This document shows, piece by piece, positions 46,560-55,309 of a stretch of 64,000 nucleotides of DNA. How positions within the stretch are numbered: the stretch's first letter is position 1; every line of letters starts with the position of its first letter. Location: positions 1,116,001 through 1,180,000 of the forward strand of contig JBMNLP010000001.1 in the NCBI GenBank assembly GCA_050952845.1, read 5' to 3'. The notes under the pieces are model-generated. The model worked only from the letters and a program-made list of their open reading frames with translations, was not told the DNA's origin and ran no database searches. The DNA is from JAGVSV01 sp050952845. Lineage in GTDB: Bacteria; Bacillota; Clostridia; Christensenellales; Aristaeellaceae. The position numbers were made by a program, and so were the translations under genes.

Positions 46560-48854
46560 ATGTTGAGGAAATTAGTTGCCCTGATGCTGACTTTGATGCT
46601 GCTGCCTTTGTCGGCAGCGCCGGCTTTAGCTGCGTGGACAGGGCCTGTCAATGTTTTTGAACCCGGGGAAGAGGATGGGTTTGGCATCGGTGTGTCGGGC
46701 ATCGCGCTGCTGGACGGCCGGCTGTGGATCAACGCCAACGACGGGCTGTATGCCTTGGACGCGGGCGCGACAGCCCCCACGCTTGTAGTAGACAGGCAGG
46801 CGTGGATGGCGTCTGCAACGACAGAGGACGACATGCTGCAGTATTTCGATACGCTGCTGTCGGACGAAGAAGGCCTCTATGCCTATGTTGCTGAAAAAGG
46901 CACGCTCTACCCGCTGTCAGTTGGCGAGGAAAAGTATGCCTTTGGCGAACCGGTGGTGTTTGACCTGAAGGACAAAGGCCAGGATTATGGCGACGGGATG
47001 GTGTACATCCAGCCGCCAGAGCAGATGCTGCTGTCGGATGGGCAGGTGTACATGGTATTCCGCGACCATATGTCCACGACGGGCGAGCTGCAGCTGTTGT
47101 CGTTCGACAAGGCAACCGGTGAAAAGAAAACGTATGACAGCCGGAACATACAGTGCATCTCTGCATATAAAGAAGGCAAGCTGCTGGCCATCGTGATGGA
47201 TGAGATGGATATGTGGGACCCCGCCACCGGCAGCATGCGCTCGCCGGTGCTCTGCGTGTTTGACCCGGAAGCCGACCGGCTGACAGAACTGGGACCGGTA
47301 TCATACCCCTATAGAGGCAGCGACATGGCTGTGGCGTACGACGAGGCGCTGGACATGATCTATATGCTGGCGCCCAACAGGATCATCCGCCGCGATGCCC
47401 AGGGCAAGGAGGAAACCTGCGCTTACCTGCCGGTTGCTTCCTTCTGGGGTCCCCCGAGCGGGCGGCTGATCGTGCCGGCGCCCGGCATCTGCGCTGTCGC
47501 TACATCCGAGAACGTGTTTGTCCGGCAGGCTGATCCGGCGCAGCTACCCACGACGACGCTGGCGGTCTACGGCGGCCAGGACGACGAAACACACCGAAAA
47601 GCCGCCGCCAAGATGGGCGATGTGCCGGTGTTGAACATGGACAGCCAGTTCTATTCTACCGCGCAGGAGATGGGGCAAGCATTGGTGAGCGGCGAGGACG
47701 CCATCGACATCTATTTTCTGGAAACTTCCTATATGGATATCGGAAACCTCATGGACAAGGGCTACTGCCATGACCTGTCGGGCAGCGAAGCGCTGACAGC
47801 TTACCTGGCGGAAACCTATCCCATGATCCAGGAAGCCTGTTCCCTTAACGGGCAGATGCTTTTGGTGCCGGTTGGCGCCGACATCGGCATCGCGTATAGC
47901 TATCCCGCGCAGTTCGAGCAGGTGGGTGTCTCGCCGCCCGAAACCTTTGAGGATCTGTGCCATTTGATTGGCACATGGGACGAAACCTACGCCGAGGAGT
48001 ATCCGGACATCATCCCCATGGCGGAGCCGGCATATCAGACTGTGCTGTTCACCTATGCCCTGCAGCTGCATATCGCCCTGTCGGCATTTGAAAACAGGGA
48101 GTTCAAGTTTGACGACCCGGTATTTCGAAACATGGTCCGCCTGATTGACGAGACGGACAGCTCAGCCCTGGACATCGACATTGACTGGTCCGACCCTTCC
48201 TCCCAGGCGGCGATCAGCGGGTTGTACGAGAAGAAAGCGCTGATCAGCCTGTATGGCGGTGGCGGTGACTTAGAGTATATCTACAGCGACGACCAGCCCA
48301 TGGGCGAGTGGAGTCAGGACCCCATGGTACTGAAAGCTGAAGCTGACAAACCTGCGGTGGTGCCTGTGATGCTGCGCGTCGCGGCGGTCAACCCGCGCAG
48401 CGCCAACATCGACATCGCTGTCAGGTATCTGGAAAACTATATCGCTTCCTTGCCTCAGGGCGTCAAGGCCGCCATGTGCCCCGACATGAACGACCCGATA
48501 GAAAACGAGTATTTCGCTAAAAATCTGGAGGATATCCAGCGTAGTATCGATGAGTTTGAGCAGGCTGCACAGAAAGCCGAGGGTGCCGAGAAGACGCAGT
48601 TAGGGCACGACATCGAGCTGATGCAGCAGTACAGGGAAGAGCTGCAGAAGAACCGCTACCGGGTGAATGCTGCATCCATCCAGCATTACCGCGACATGAT
48701 GAAAAACGCCTATGTCGCCACCGACATGATGAACATCCTACCCCGGGAAGTGGGCATGCTGCTGCAACGCTATATGGAAAAGCAGATCACGCTGGATCAG
48801 TTCATCCATGAAGCCGACGCCAAAATACGCCTGATGCGGCTGGAGAACCAGTAA
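46560..48854 (+). CDS. Solute-binding protein with N-terminal propeller-like domain
   Basis: 764-residue exported protein. Residues 1-24 form a signal peptide without lipobox (MLTLMLLPLSAAPALA). Residues 25-325 are repeated beta-strand blades (for example GIALLDGRLWINANDGLYAL, EQMLLSDGQVYMVFRD) like a beta-propeller sensor. From about 330 the sequence resembles a family 1 ABC sugar-binding protein (GEDAIDIYFLETSYMDIGNLMDKG, NGQMLLVPVGADIGIAYSY). A coiled-coil-like segment is near residues 650-700. The architecture is unusual. The last of three tandem ATG codons (46560) is chosen, seven bases after GGGAGG; the longer frame would cross the 46440 hairpin. Confidence 0.82.
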   Translation: MLRKLVALMLTLMLLPLSAAPALAAWTGPVNVFEPGEEDGFGIGVSGIALLDGRLWINANDGLYALDAGATAPTLVVDRQAWMASATTEDDMLQYFDTLLSDEEGLYAYVAEKGTLYPLSVGEEKYAFGEPVVFDLKDKGQDYGDGMVYIQPPEQMLLSDGQVYMVFRDHMSTTGELQLLSFDKATGEKKTYDSRNIQCISAYKEGKLLAIVMDEMDMWDPATGSMRSPVLCVFDPEADRLTELGPVSYPYRGSDMAVAYDEALDMIYMLAPNRIIRRDAQGKEETCAYLPVASFWGPPSGRLIVPAPGICAVATSENVFVRQADPAQLPTTTLAVYGGQDDETHRKAAAKMGDVPVLNMDSQFYSTAQEMGQALVSGEDAIDIYFLETSYMDIGNLMDKGYCHDLSGSEALTAYLAETYPMIQEACSLNGQMLLVPVGADIGIAYSYPAQFEQVGVSPPETFEDLCHLIGTWDETYAEEYPDIIPMAEPAYQTVLFTYALQLHIALSAFENREFKFDDPVFRNMVRLIDETDSSALDIDIDWSDPSSQAAISGLYEKKALISLYGGGGDLEYIYSDDQPMGEWSQDPMVLKAEADKPAVVPVMLRVAAVNPRSANIDIAVRYLENYIASLPQGVKAAMCPDMNDPIENEYFAKNLEDIQRSIDEFEQAAQKAEGAEKTQLGHDIELMQQYREELQKNRYRVNAASIQHYRDMMKNAYVATDMMNILPREVGMLLQRYMEKQITLDQFIHEADAKIRLMRLENQ

Positions 48855-48979
48855 GGGGCTGCTTTGGACAGAAAGTTGTAAACACATTGTAAAAGCTCCC
48901 CGCCCATGCAACATTTGCGTGCTGGCGTCCGTCTAATATACGGATGCGCGCGCAGGTGTATCCTGAAAGAAGGGGACGG

Positions 48980-49831
48980 ATGTTCAGTAAAAAGAAGAGC
49001 CTGCTGCTTTTTCTCCTGCCGGGTCTGGCGGGCTTGATGGTGTTCTATGTGGTGCCGTTTATCGGCGGCATCTATTTCAGCATGACCGACGGCACCATCA
49101 ACAACCGCTTTGTATGGTTCAGCAACTACCTGCGCGTATGGCAGAACGAGGTATTCCGGCTGGGGTTAAAAAACTCCCTGGAGCTGTCGATGATCAGCGC
49201 GCCGACAATTTTCGTTGCCTCCTTCATCCTGTCGCTGATGCTGCAGGCGTTGAAGGAGAAGTCTCTGGTGTTCCGCAACATCCTGCTGATGCCCTACCTT
49301 GTACCCTCGGCGGCGCTGCTGGTTGTATGGACGCTCCTGTTTGATTTCGGCGGCGTTGTCAACCGTTTGTTTTCGCTGTTGGGCGGCGACAGGGTGCTGT
49401 GGCTGGAAAGCGAATACCTGCGCGTTCCCATTGTGCTGCTGTATGTGTGGAAAAACGTGGGCTTTTCCATTGTTATTTTTTCGGCTGCTTTACAAGCGTT
49501 GCCGGAGGAATACTACGAGTTTGCCCGCCTGGAAGGCGCGGGCGCCATCCAGCAAGGCATGCGCATCACGCTGCCGCTCATCATGCCCACGGCGTTTCTG
49601 GTGTTTGTGTTAGCCTGGGTCAACGCGTTCAAGATATTTAAAGAAGCCTACTTTATCGGTGGCGCTTATCCCAGGGACGCCATCTACACATTGCAGCACT
49701 TCATGAACAACAAGTTTGCCAAGTTAGACTACCAGGACGTCACCACCGCGGCGTACAGCTTTGCCGTAATTGTGTTCGTGCTGTTTGGCGTGCTGTACGC
49801 CGGGAAGGGGGTGCGGGGCTATGAGAAGTAG
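48980..49831 (+). CDS. ABC transporter permease, MalF type
   Basis: Inner-membrane permease of CUT1-type importer (283 residues, six helices) with an EAA-like loop (YYEFARLEGAGAIQQGMRI). It works with the preceding binding protein and the following permease. The ATG at 48980 follows AAGGGGA; the longer frame has no ribosome site. The 125-bp gap before it holds no gene. The end overlaps the next gene by 11 bases. Confidence 0.9.
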   Translation: MFSKKKSLLLFLLPGLAGLMVFYVVPFIGGIYFSMTDGTINNRFVWFSNYLRVWQNEVFRLGLKNSLELSMISAPTIFVASFILSLMLQALKEKSLVFRNILLMPYLVPSAALLVVWTLLFDFGGVVNRLFSLLGGDRVLWLESEYLRVPIVLLYVWKNVGFSIVIFSAALQALPEEYYEFARLEGAGAIQQGMRITLPLIMPTAFLVFVLAWVNAFKIFKEAYFIGGAYPRDAIYTLQHFMNNKFAKLDYQDVTTAAYSFAVIVFVLFGVLYAGKGVRGYEK

Positions 49832-50705
49832 CGCGCAGCGCGTCAGGCGCAGGAAAGTCCGACCGGGTGTGATGGCATCGTATGCGCTGCTGGTGGGGAT
49901 ATCGTTTCTGATGCTGCTGCCCATTGTGCTGACATTTCTGTATTCGTTTTTCCCGTTGTCTGAAATGCAAAGCTACCTGAAAACACGTGGCAATTACGAC
50001 GACAAGGTATGGATGGACCTGCTGCTGTCACCGGCCATGGTGTCGATACGGCAGTACTATAGCCTGCTGATTGAGAAGCCGGTATACCTGCAGCTGTTTG
50101 TCAATTCCGTTGCGTATACCGCCGCCATTCTGTTAGGGCAGGCGCTGGTGATCCCGGCGCTGGCCTACGCGCTGGCCAAGTTCCGCTTCCGCGGGCGCGA
50201 CGCGCTGTTTTTCAGCATCCTGCTGCTGATGCTGCTGCCCTTTCAGGTGACCATGGCGCCCAGCGTCCTCACCATGCGCACCCTGGGGTTGATGAACACG
50301 CATTGGGCAGTTATTCTGCCGATGATCTTCTCTCCGTTTTATGTGTTTCTGATCAGGCAGTTCATGATCGGCATCCCCAATGACTTGATTGAAGCCGGTA
50401 TGATGGACGGTGCCGGCACTGTGAGAAGCTTTGTACACATCGTGCTGCCCATATGCAGGCCCATCCTGGGCGCCTCCGTGGCACTGAGCTTTGCCGACAG
50501 CTGGAACATGGTGGAGCAGCCTCTGATATACCTCAGCAACCAGATGAACCGGATGCCGTTGTCTGTGATGTTTAACCAGCTGTCCACGGATGAAAGCGGC
50601 GTTGCCTTTGCGGGCGCGGCGCTGTATATCCTGCCGGCGCTGCTCATATACTCGTACTTTCAGGAGGATATCCTGCTGGGCATTCAGCTCAGCGATATGA
50701 AGTGA
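49821..50705 (+). CDS. ABC transporter permease, MalG type
   Basis: Second permease (294 residues). The EAA loop is LIEAGMMDGAGTVRSFVHIVLP, and six helices are predicted. ATG 49821 overlaps the previous stop (GAAGTAG), with a G-rich ribosome site. The 50-residue loop after helix 1 (SEMQSYLKTRGNYDDKVW) is longer than in most MalG proteins. Part of the five-gene unit 46560-53372; no ATPase gene is included. Confidence 0.9.
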   Translation: MRSSAQRVRRRKVRPGVMASYALLVGISFLMLLPIVLTFLYSFFPLSEMQSYLKTRGNYDDKVWMDLLLSPAMVSIRQYYSLLIEKPVYLQLFVNSVAYTAAILLGQALVIPALAYALAKFRFRGRDALFFSILLLMLLPFQVTMAPSVLTMRTLGLMNTHWAVILPMIFSPFYVFLIRQFMIGIPNDLIEAGMMDGAGTVRSFVHIVLPICRPILGASVALSFADSWNMVEQPLIYLSNQMNRMPLSVMFNQLSTDESGVAFAGAALYILPALLIYSYFQEDILLGIQLSDMK

Positions 50706-50713
50706 GGGACACC

Positions 50714-52153
50714 ATGAAAACCGGAAAGCAAAAGGCGCTCAAAGCCCTTCTCATCCTTGCTGGCGTGCTGGCGCTGTGCATGTTCTTTGCCAGAACGGTC
50801 CAGACCATCACAACGGCAAAAATCAGAAAAATCACGACGACCAGGGGGCGCCTTGAGGACCAGATCAACCTGACAGGCGAAGTATACTTCTCTGCCAGCG
50901 AGCCGGTGTTCGTCCAGGACGCTAAAATGCTCGCCATGTCCATCGATAAAGTGCTGGTCAGGGAAGGGTACTACGTCAAAGAAGGGGATGAGCTGTTCCG
51001 GGCATCGGTGCCTGGCTATGATGAGAAGATGAAATCGTTACAGGCATCGTATGAGACCAAGGTGCGCGAATTGGCAGAGGAAGTATCCGCCCACCTGCGC
51101 CTCAAACAGACCTCGGAGCACAATGAGCTGTACAACCGCACCATCCAATCGGCGGACGATTATTATACCAAGCGGTTTGAGGCGTATGCCGCGGCGGTGC
51201 TGGCGGATTATGAGTTGTTTGGCGATCCGCCCGATTGGGGCGAAAACCCGTTCCCAACCCCTACACCGAAGCCTGCACGCCGGGGCAGTGCGACGCCGGA
51301 GCCGACGCCCGATCCGACTCCGGCGCCGGGGACAGGCGCGCCGGACAGCGTGAAGCAGGCCATGAAAGCGGCGTTTGACGCCTGGGTGGCGATGGAAACC
51401 AACAAAGAAGACCTGAGGAAGGTTTATGTGGGCGGCGGCCCGGTTGCGCGTACCGGGGATGCGGTGTTTGACTACATTAAGAAGGTGGACGGCATGCGCG
51501 AAGCCGTGGACAAAATCATGGCTGAGATGCTGGAGTTAGAGCAGCTGGCGGCAGGCCTGCGGTCCATCCGCGCGCCCCGGGAGGCGTATGTGACCCAGTT
51601 TTCTCTCAAGGAAGGCGACAGCTATGATGGCGCCAAACCCGCCTATGCCATCAGCCTGGACAGCGAAAGGCCGGTGCTGCGCTGCGATATCACCGATGTG
51701 AAGAAGACCATCCAAAAAGGCATGGCTGTGTCCATCGAAGGCTTGCGCAACGACCTGCAGGTGACCGATATTCAGTTGGCTGCGAACAGCCGCAAATACG
51801 CCCTGATAACGCTGGACAACGAAGCTCTGGCATCGCTGGGCGGCCTCAGCAGCCTGATTGGCAAGCAGACGCCCGTCACCATCACCTACAAGGCGCAGAA
51901 GACCACCACGCTGCTGCCGGCCAGTGCCGTCCGAACCGATAGCGATGGCAGCGCCTATGTGTACACGGTGCAGCAGCAATGGGGCGGGATGCTGGGCAAC
52001 TCCGGCTTGACGCTGCAGAAACAGCCCATCACGGTGTTGGAAAGGTCGGACAGGCTGGTTTCCATATCGGATGACCTCAGCTACCTGGAGATTGCCGATC
52101 GGGAGGATCGCCCGATCGCTGAAAATCAGACGGTGATGGAATATGTCGATTAG
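50714..52153 (+). CDS. HlyD-like membrane fusion/adaptor protein
   Basis: 479-residue protein with one N-terminal helix (about 8-25) and an extracytoplasmic region typical of HlyD/MacA adaptors. It has a barrel-sandwich half-motif (IDKVLVREGYYVKEGDELFRA), a helical region interrupted by a Pro/Thr-rich linker (about 180-211), a second half-motif (IRAPREAYVTQFSLKEGDSYDG), and a C-terminal barrel (LPASAVRTDSDGSAYVYTV). Such adaptors link inner-membrane transporters to the exterior in export systems, which is odd beside an importer. ATG 50714 has TGAGGG upstream; the GTG at 50702 overlaps the previous stop. Overlaps the next gene by 11 bases. Confidence 0.85.
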   Translation: MKTGKQKALKALLILAGVLALCMFFARTVQTITTAKIRKITTTRGRLEDQINLTGEVYFSASEPVFVQDAKMLAMSIDKVLVREGYYVKEGDELFRASVPGYDEKMKSLQASYETKVRELAEEVSAHLRLKQTSEHNELYNRTIQSADDYYTKRFEAYAAAVLADYELFGDPPDWGENPFPTPTPKPARRGSATPEPTPDPTPAPGTGAPDSVKQAMKAAFDAWVAMETNKEDLRKVYVGGGPVARTGDAVFDYIKKVDGMREAVDKIMAEMLELEQLAAGLRSIRAPREAYVTQFSLKEGDSYDGAKPAYAISLDSERPVLRCDITDVKKTIQKGMAVSIEGLRNDLQVTDIQLAANSRKYALITLDNEALASLGGLSSLIGKQTPVTITYKAQKTTTLLPASAVRTDSDGSAYVYTVQQQWGGMLGNSGLTLQKQPITVLERSDRLVSISDDLSYLEIADREDRPIAENQTVMEYVD

Positions 52154-53372
52154 ACGGCTGCTGGCGCTCGTAGCCCTGGCGCTGATGATTGTCGGCATTT
52201 CTTTACAGGCAGCTAAGCAGCCCGAGCTGTACCAATACTGCATCCTGTCGCCGCTGGAGCAGCCCGATGACGGCGCCGATGCATCGCCGGGCCAGCAGGA
52301 AGAGGGGGACGCGCAGCCGGAAAAAAGGGAGTCTGCCTTGCTCCTGCTGCTCAAGGCGCTGGACAGGCAGCTGAAGGATCAGGCCGATGTGCTGGATACC
52401 TGGGCTGTAACGGCGTATACCCAGGGCGCACAGCTGTCCGCTGAAGGCGGCCAGGGGGTGTCGGCGCGGCTGGAAGGGGTGTATGGCGCGGCGCATGTAT
52501 ACCCGCAGCCCGTGCTATTGTCAGGCCGCCTGCTGTATCAGGAGGAGATTGATGAAGGCACCCCCAGCGCTGTGATTGAGGAGCGGCTGGCCATCGACCT
52601 GTTTCGCATATCAGATCCCGTGGGGCGTTTGTTTTCGCTGGGTGATACGCGGTTCAACGTGGTTGGCGTCGTGCGCAGCACCCGGTCGCCCGGTGAGCAG
52701 GATCGATACGCCGCCTTTGTGCCGTTGTTGGCGCTGGATCAAAACAGGCACCAAACCGAGCTGTTGGCGGTGTCGCTGCGCCCTAAAAAGGGGGCAGGCG
52801 CTCTGTCTGCACTGACGCAGGTAATGGGACAGTGGCAAGCAGACGGCGCCATGTACAGCCTGCCTAAGGAGGCTTACCGCACCATGCTGCCGCTGCGCTA
52901 CCTGCTGTGCTTTGTGACAGCGCAGATGATCGCGGGGGTTGCTGCCCTGGTTAAACGCGCATCACGTGCTCTGGTGCACAGCGCCAAAGCCAGGCTGAAA
53001 ACGCAGTATGCCGTGGCACTGCTTCCGCGGCTTACCCTGTATGCCCTTGCAGTGGGGTTGATGTACACAGGGCTGCTGGGGGCTATCTATATCCTGCTGC
53101 AGGAGGTCATTGCACCGGTCTATGTGTTTCCGGAATGGGTCCCTTCCGTGCTGGTTGAATGGCAAGACATTACGCAGACTTTCTGGAACAACCTGGCTGC
53201 CCAGTCATCCCTGGTAACGGCTAAAACCCCGGATGTCCTGGCGCTTTCCTTCTGGCAGCGTGTTATGACAGTGTGCTGCGTATTGGCTGGTTTTCTGCTT
53301 TTGAAGCCCCTGGCGAAGCTGCGGCGGGCGGCTTCTGCCAAGGGCGTGCAAAAAAATATAAAAGCCGCTTGA
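52143..53372 (+). CDS. MacB-like membrane protein without FtsX ending
   Basis: 409 residues. An N-terminal helix is at 4-22. An extracytoplasmic MacB periplasmic-core-like domain lies at about 85-235 (VSARLEGVYGAAHVYPQP, LSGRLLYQEEIDEG, VIEERLAIDLFRISDPVGRLFSL, FNVVGVVRST). Two or three further helices (about 255-275, 298-325, 375-392) resemble a shortened FtsX/MacB membrane part. In MacAB systems the adaptor partner is HlyD/MacA-like, as encoded just upstream, but no MacB ATPase domain is present here or nearby. The metNIQ promoter overlaps its 3' end. Confidence 0.75.
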   Translation: MSIRRLLALVALALMIVGISLQAAKQPELYQYCILSPLEQPDDGADASPGQQEEGDAQPEKRESALLLLLKALDRQLKDQADVLDTWAVTAYTQGAQLSAEGGQGVSARLEGVYGAAHVYPQPVLLSGRLLYQEEIDEGTPSAVIEERLAIDLFRISDPVGRLFSLGDTRFNVVGVVRSTRSPGEQDRYAAFVPLLALDQNRHQTELLAVSLRPKKGAGALSALTQVMGQWQADGAMYSLPKEAYRTMLPLRYLLCFVTAQMIAGVAALVKRASRALVHSAKARLKTQYAVALLPRLTLYALAVGLMYTGLLGAIYILLQEVIAPVYVFPEWVPSVLVEWQDITQTFWNNLAAQSSLVTAKTPDVLALSFWQRVMTVCCVLAGFLLLKPLAKLRRAASAKGVQKNIKAA

Positions 53373-53397
53373 CAAACCGCCATTCTTTGGGTATAGT
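53369..53397 (+). promoter_or_regulatory. metNIQ promoter
   Basis: TTGACA (53369-53374), 17-base spacer, TATAGT (53392-53397). It overlaps the stop codon of the preceding gene. Transcription would start near 53404, about 17 bp before the leader-peptide ribosome site. Confidence 0.88.
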
Positions 53398-53435
53398 CGT
53401 TTTGTCACGATGACGGAGGAAGGGAGGTACACACC

Positions 53436-53501
53436 ATGACAGCTTACATGGCGATGCAGATGTCTATGATGATGTGCGACCAGCTCCCGCACTTTTTCTG
53501 A
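53436..53501 (+). CDS. Methionine-rich leader peptide of metNIQ
   Basis: A 21-codon ORF with a strong ribosome site (AGGGAGG at 53421-53427, eight bases before ATG). Seven codons are ATG: residues 1, 5, 7, 9, 11, 12 and 13, including a run of three (53466-53474). It lies between a strong promoter and an intrinsic terminator, upstream of the methionine importer genes. Its composition is exactly what a ribosome-stalling sensor of charged tRNA-Met would need. No known family; the role is inferred from position, Met content and the RNA structures that follow. Confidence 0.85.
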   Translation: MTAYMAMQMSMMMCDQLPHFF

Positions 53502-53564
53502 CGCGTCGCTTGGCCTACATTGTATACAAGCCCCGCTCGGCAGAAGGTGCGAAGCGGGCTTTTT
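53476..53564 (+). terminator. metNIQ transcription attenuator
   Basis: Terminator: AAGCCCCGCT (53528-53537) pairs with AGCGGGCTT (53553-53561) with one bulged C, then a T-run ending at 53564. Competing antiterminator: GCTTG (53508-53512) pairs with CAAGC (53527-53531), using part of the terminator's left arm. A first stem, GCGAC (53476-53480) with GTCGC (53505-53509), would block the antiterminator. GCGAC lies directly after the three Met codons, so a stalled ribosome would cover it and favour readthrough. Confidence 0.8.
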
Positions 53565-53591
53565 CTATGTGTTTTTTGGAGGATCATCAAC

Positions 53592-54611
53592 TTGCAGAAC
53601 CGGCAGACGCTACCGCTAATTGAGATCAACGGCTTGTCCAAGACATTTCGTACCGCGGATGGACAGGTTGATGCGCTGGACGATGTGCATCTGACCATCC
53701 ATGAAGGCGATATATATGGCATCGTTGGCATGAGCGGGGCGGGCAAATCCACGCTGATTCGCTGCATCAACCGGCTTGACACGCCTACCAGCGGCGATGT
53801 GCTGCTGCGCGGGCAGAGCATCCTCCGCATGAACGAGCAGCAGCTCATCAGCGCCCGCCGGAAGATGAGCATGATCTTTCAACAGTTCAACTTGTTTATG
53901 CAGCGTACAGTGGCTGGCAACGTCCGATATCCGCTGGAAATTTCTGGTGTGCCCAAAGCTGCGGCCAACCAGCGCGTCAGCGAGCTGCTGGACATCGTGG
54001 GGCTGGGCGACAAAGCCAACGCCTATCCTGCGCAGCTGTCTGGCGGGCAGAAGCAGCGCGTCGCTATCGCCAGGGCGTTGGCCAGCAACCCGGAGGTGCT
54101 GCTGAGCGACGAGGCGACCAGCGCGCTGGACCCCATGACCACCCAATCCATCCTGAGCCTGCTCAGCGACATCAACCGAAGGCTCGGCATCACCATCATT
54201 CTGATCACCCACGAAATGGCTGTGATCCGGCAAATCTGTACCCGCGTCGCCATCCTGGATGGCGGCAAGCTGGTGGAGGAAGGCGCCGTGGATGAGGTGT
54301 TCATGCACACGAAGTCACTGGCTGGCAAAAGGCTGTTTGGCATCCTGCCCGAGACGCCTGATGAGGACCCTGACGTCCCGTCGCTGCGCATCGTGTTTGA
54401 CGGCTCATCGGCCGAGCAGCCCATCATCGCCAACCTCGTCAGGGAACATGGTGTGATGGTCAACATCCTTTCCGCCAACATCAAGCATTTAGGCGGAAAG
54501 ACATATGGCCAGATGCTCATCGAAATGCCGAAGGAACTGGGCCAGGTACGGCTGATCACTGACTACCTTACCCGGCAAGGACTGACTGTAAAGGAGGTGA
54601 ATATCAAATGA
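53592..54611 (+). CDS. metN: Methionine ABC importer ATPase MetN
   Basis: ATPase of the D-/L-methionine importer (339 residues, normal). The ABC domain has Walker A GMSGAGKST, signature LSGGQKQRVAIA and Walker B VLLSDEATSALD. The C-terminal ACT-like NIL domain (about 265-339; EQPIIANLVREHGVMVNIL, GKTYGQMLIEM) binds methionine and inhibits transport when the cell is replete. The start is the TTG at 53592, nine bases after GGAGG; upstream in-frame codons lie in the terminator. Overlaps metI by ATGA. Confidence 0.96.
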   Translation: MQNRQTLPLIEINGLSKTFRTADGQVDALDDVHLTIHEGDIYGIVGMSGAGKSTLIRCINRLDTPTSGDVLLRGQSILRMNEQQLISARRKMSMIFQQFNLFMQRTVAGNVRYPLEISGVPKAAANQRVSELLDIVGLGDKANAYPAQLSGGQKQRVAIARALASNPEVLLSDEATSALDPMTTQSILSLLSDINRRLGITIILITHEMAVIRQICTRVAILDGGKLVEEGAVDEVFMHTKSLAGKRLFGILPETPDEDPDVPSLRIVFDGSSAEQPIIANLVREHGVMVNILSANIKHLGGKTYGQMLIEMPKELGQVRLITDYLTRQGLTVKEVNIK

Positions 54612-55270
54612 GTTTGGATCAGTTGTGCCGGTTATTGTTGACGGGCCTGTATGAAACGCTTTTCATGACGGTTCCGTCAACGCTGATTTCCTACCTCATC
54701 GGTATGCCATTGGGCATCTTGCTGGTGATCACCAAGCCGGGGCATATCAAGCCCATGCCCAGGTTCAACGCGGTGCTTGGTGCGGTGATCAACTTCCTGC
54801 GCTCCATTCCGTTCATTATCCTGTTGGCGATGCTGATCCCTGTAACGCGCGCTGTCATGGGACGCGCAATCGGTACTGCTGCCATCATCTTTCCGCTGAC
54901 GGTCAGCGCTTTCCCTTATGTCGCCCGCATGGTGGAGGGGGCGATAGGCGAGGTTGACAGGGGCATCATCGAAGCCGCTCAGTCTATGGGATCGACCGAC
55001 TTTCAGCTGATACGGAAGGTGCTGATACCCGAATCGCTGCCGTCATTGCTCAACGGCGCTGCCATATCCACCGTTACCATCCTGGGTTATACGGCAATGG
55101 CCAGCGCTGCAAGCGGCGGTGGCCTCGGATCGCTTGCCATCACCAAGGGCTTCAGGCTCAACGACATGAACACCATGTATGCAGCCAGCATCCTGCTTGT
55201 CATCGTGGTGCAGCTGATTACGGTGTTGGGTACCTGGGCTACCAGGAGAATAGACCATAGAAAAAGCTAA
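54608..55270 (+). CDS. metI: Methionine ABC importer permease MetI
   Basis: Membrane subunit of the MetNIQ importer (220 residues, five helices). Family motifs: LRSIPFIILLAMLIPVTRA near residue 62 and the EAA-type coupling loop IIEAAQSMGSTDFQLIRKVLIPES. The ATG overlaps the metN stop and is preceded by GGAGGTG. Co-transcribed with metN and metQ from the promoter at 53369. Confidence 0.97.
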   Translation: MSLDQLCRLLLTGLYETLFMTVPSTLISYLIGMPLGILLVITKPGHIKPMPRFNAVLGAVINFLRSIPFIILLAMLIPVTRAVMGRAIGTAAIIFPLTVSAFPYVARMVEGAIGEVDRGIIEAAQSMGSTDFQLIRKVLIPESLPSLLNGAAISTVTILGYTAMASAASGGGLGSLAITKGFRLNDMNTMYAASILLVIVVQLITVLGTWATRRIDHRKS

Positions 55271-55309
55271 AACATCAACATCCATTGGAAATTTGAAAGG
55301 AGATAACCC

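Noticed and set aside
53400..53590. SAM riboswitch or T-box upstream of metN
   Set aside because: The leader is only about 190 bases, contains a translated-looking Met-rich ORF, and shows no T-box TGGNACC-type sequence or S-box junction that I can recognise. A covariance search would settle it.
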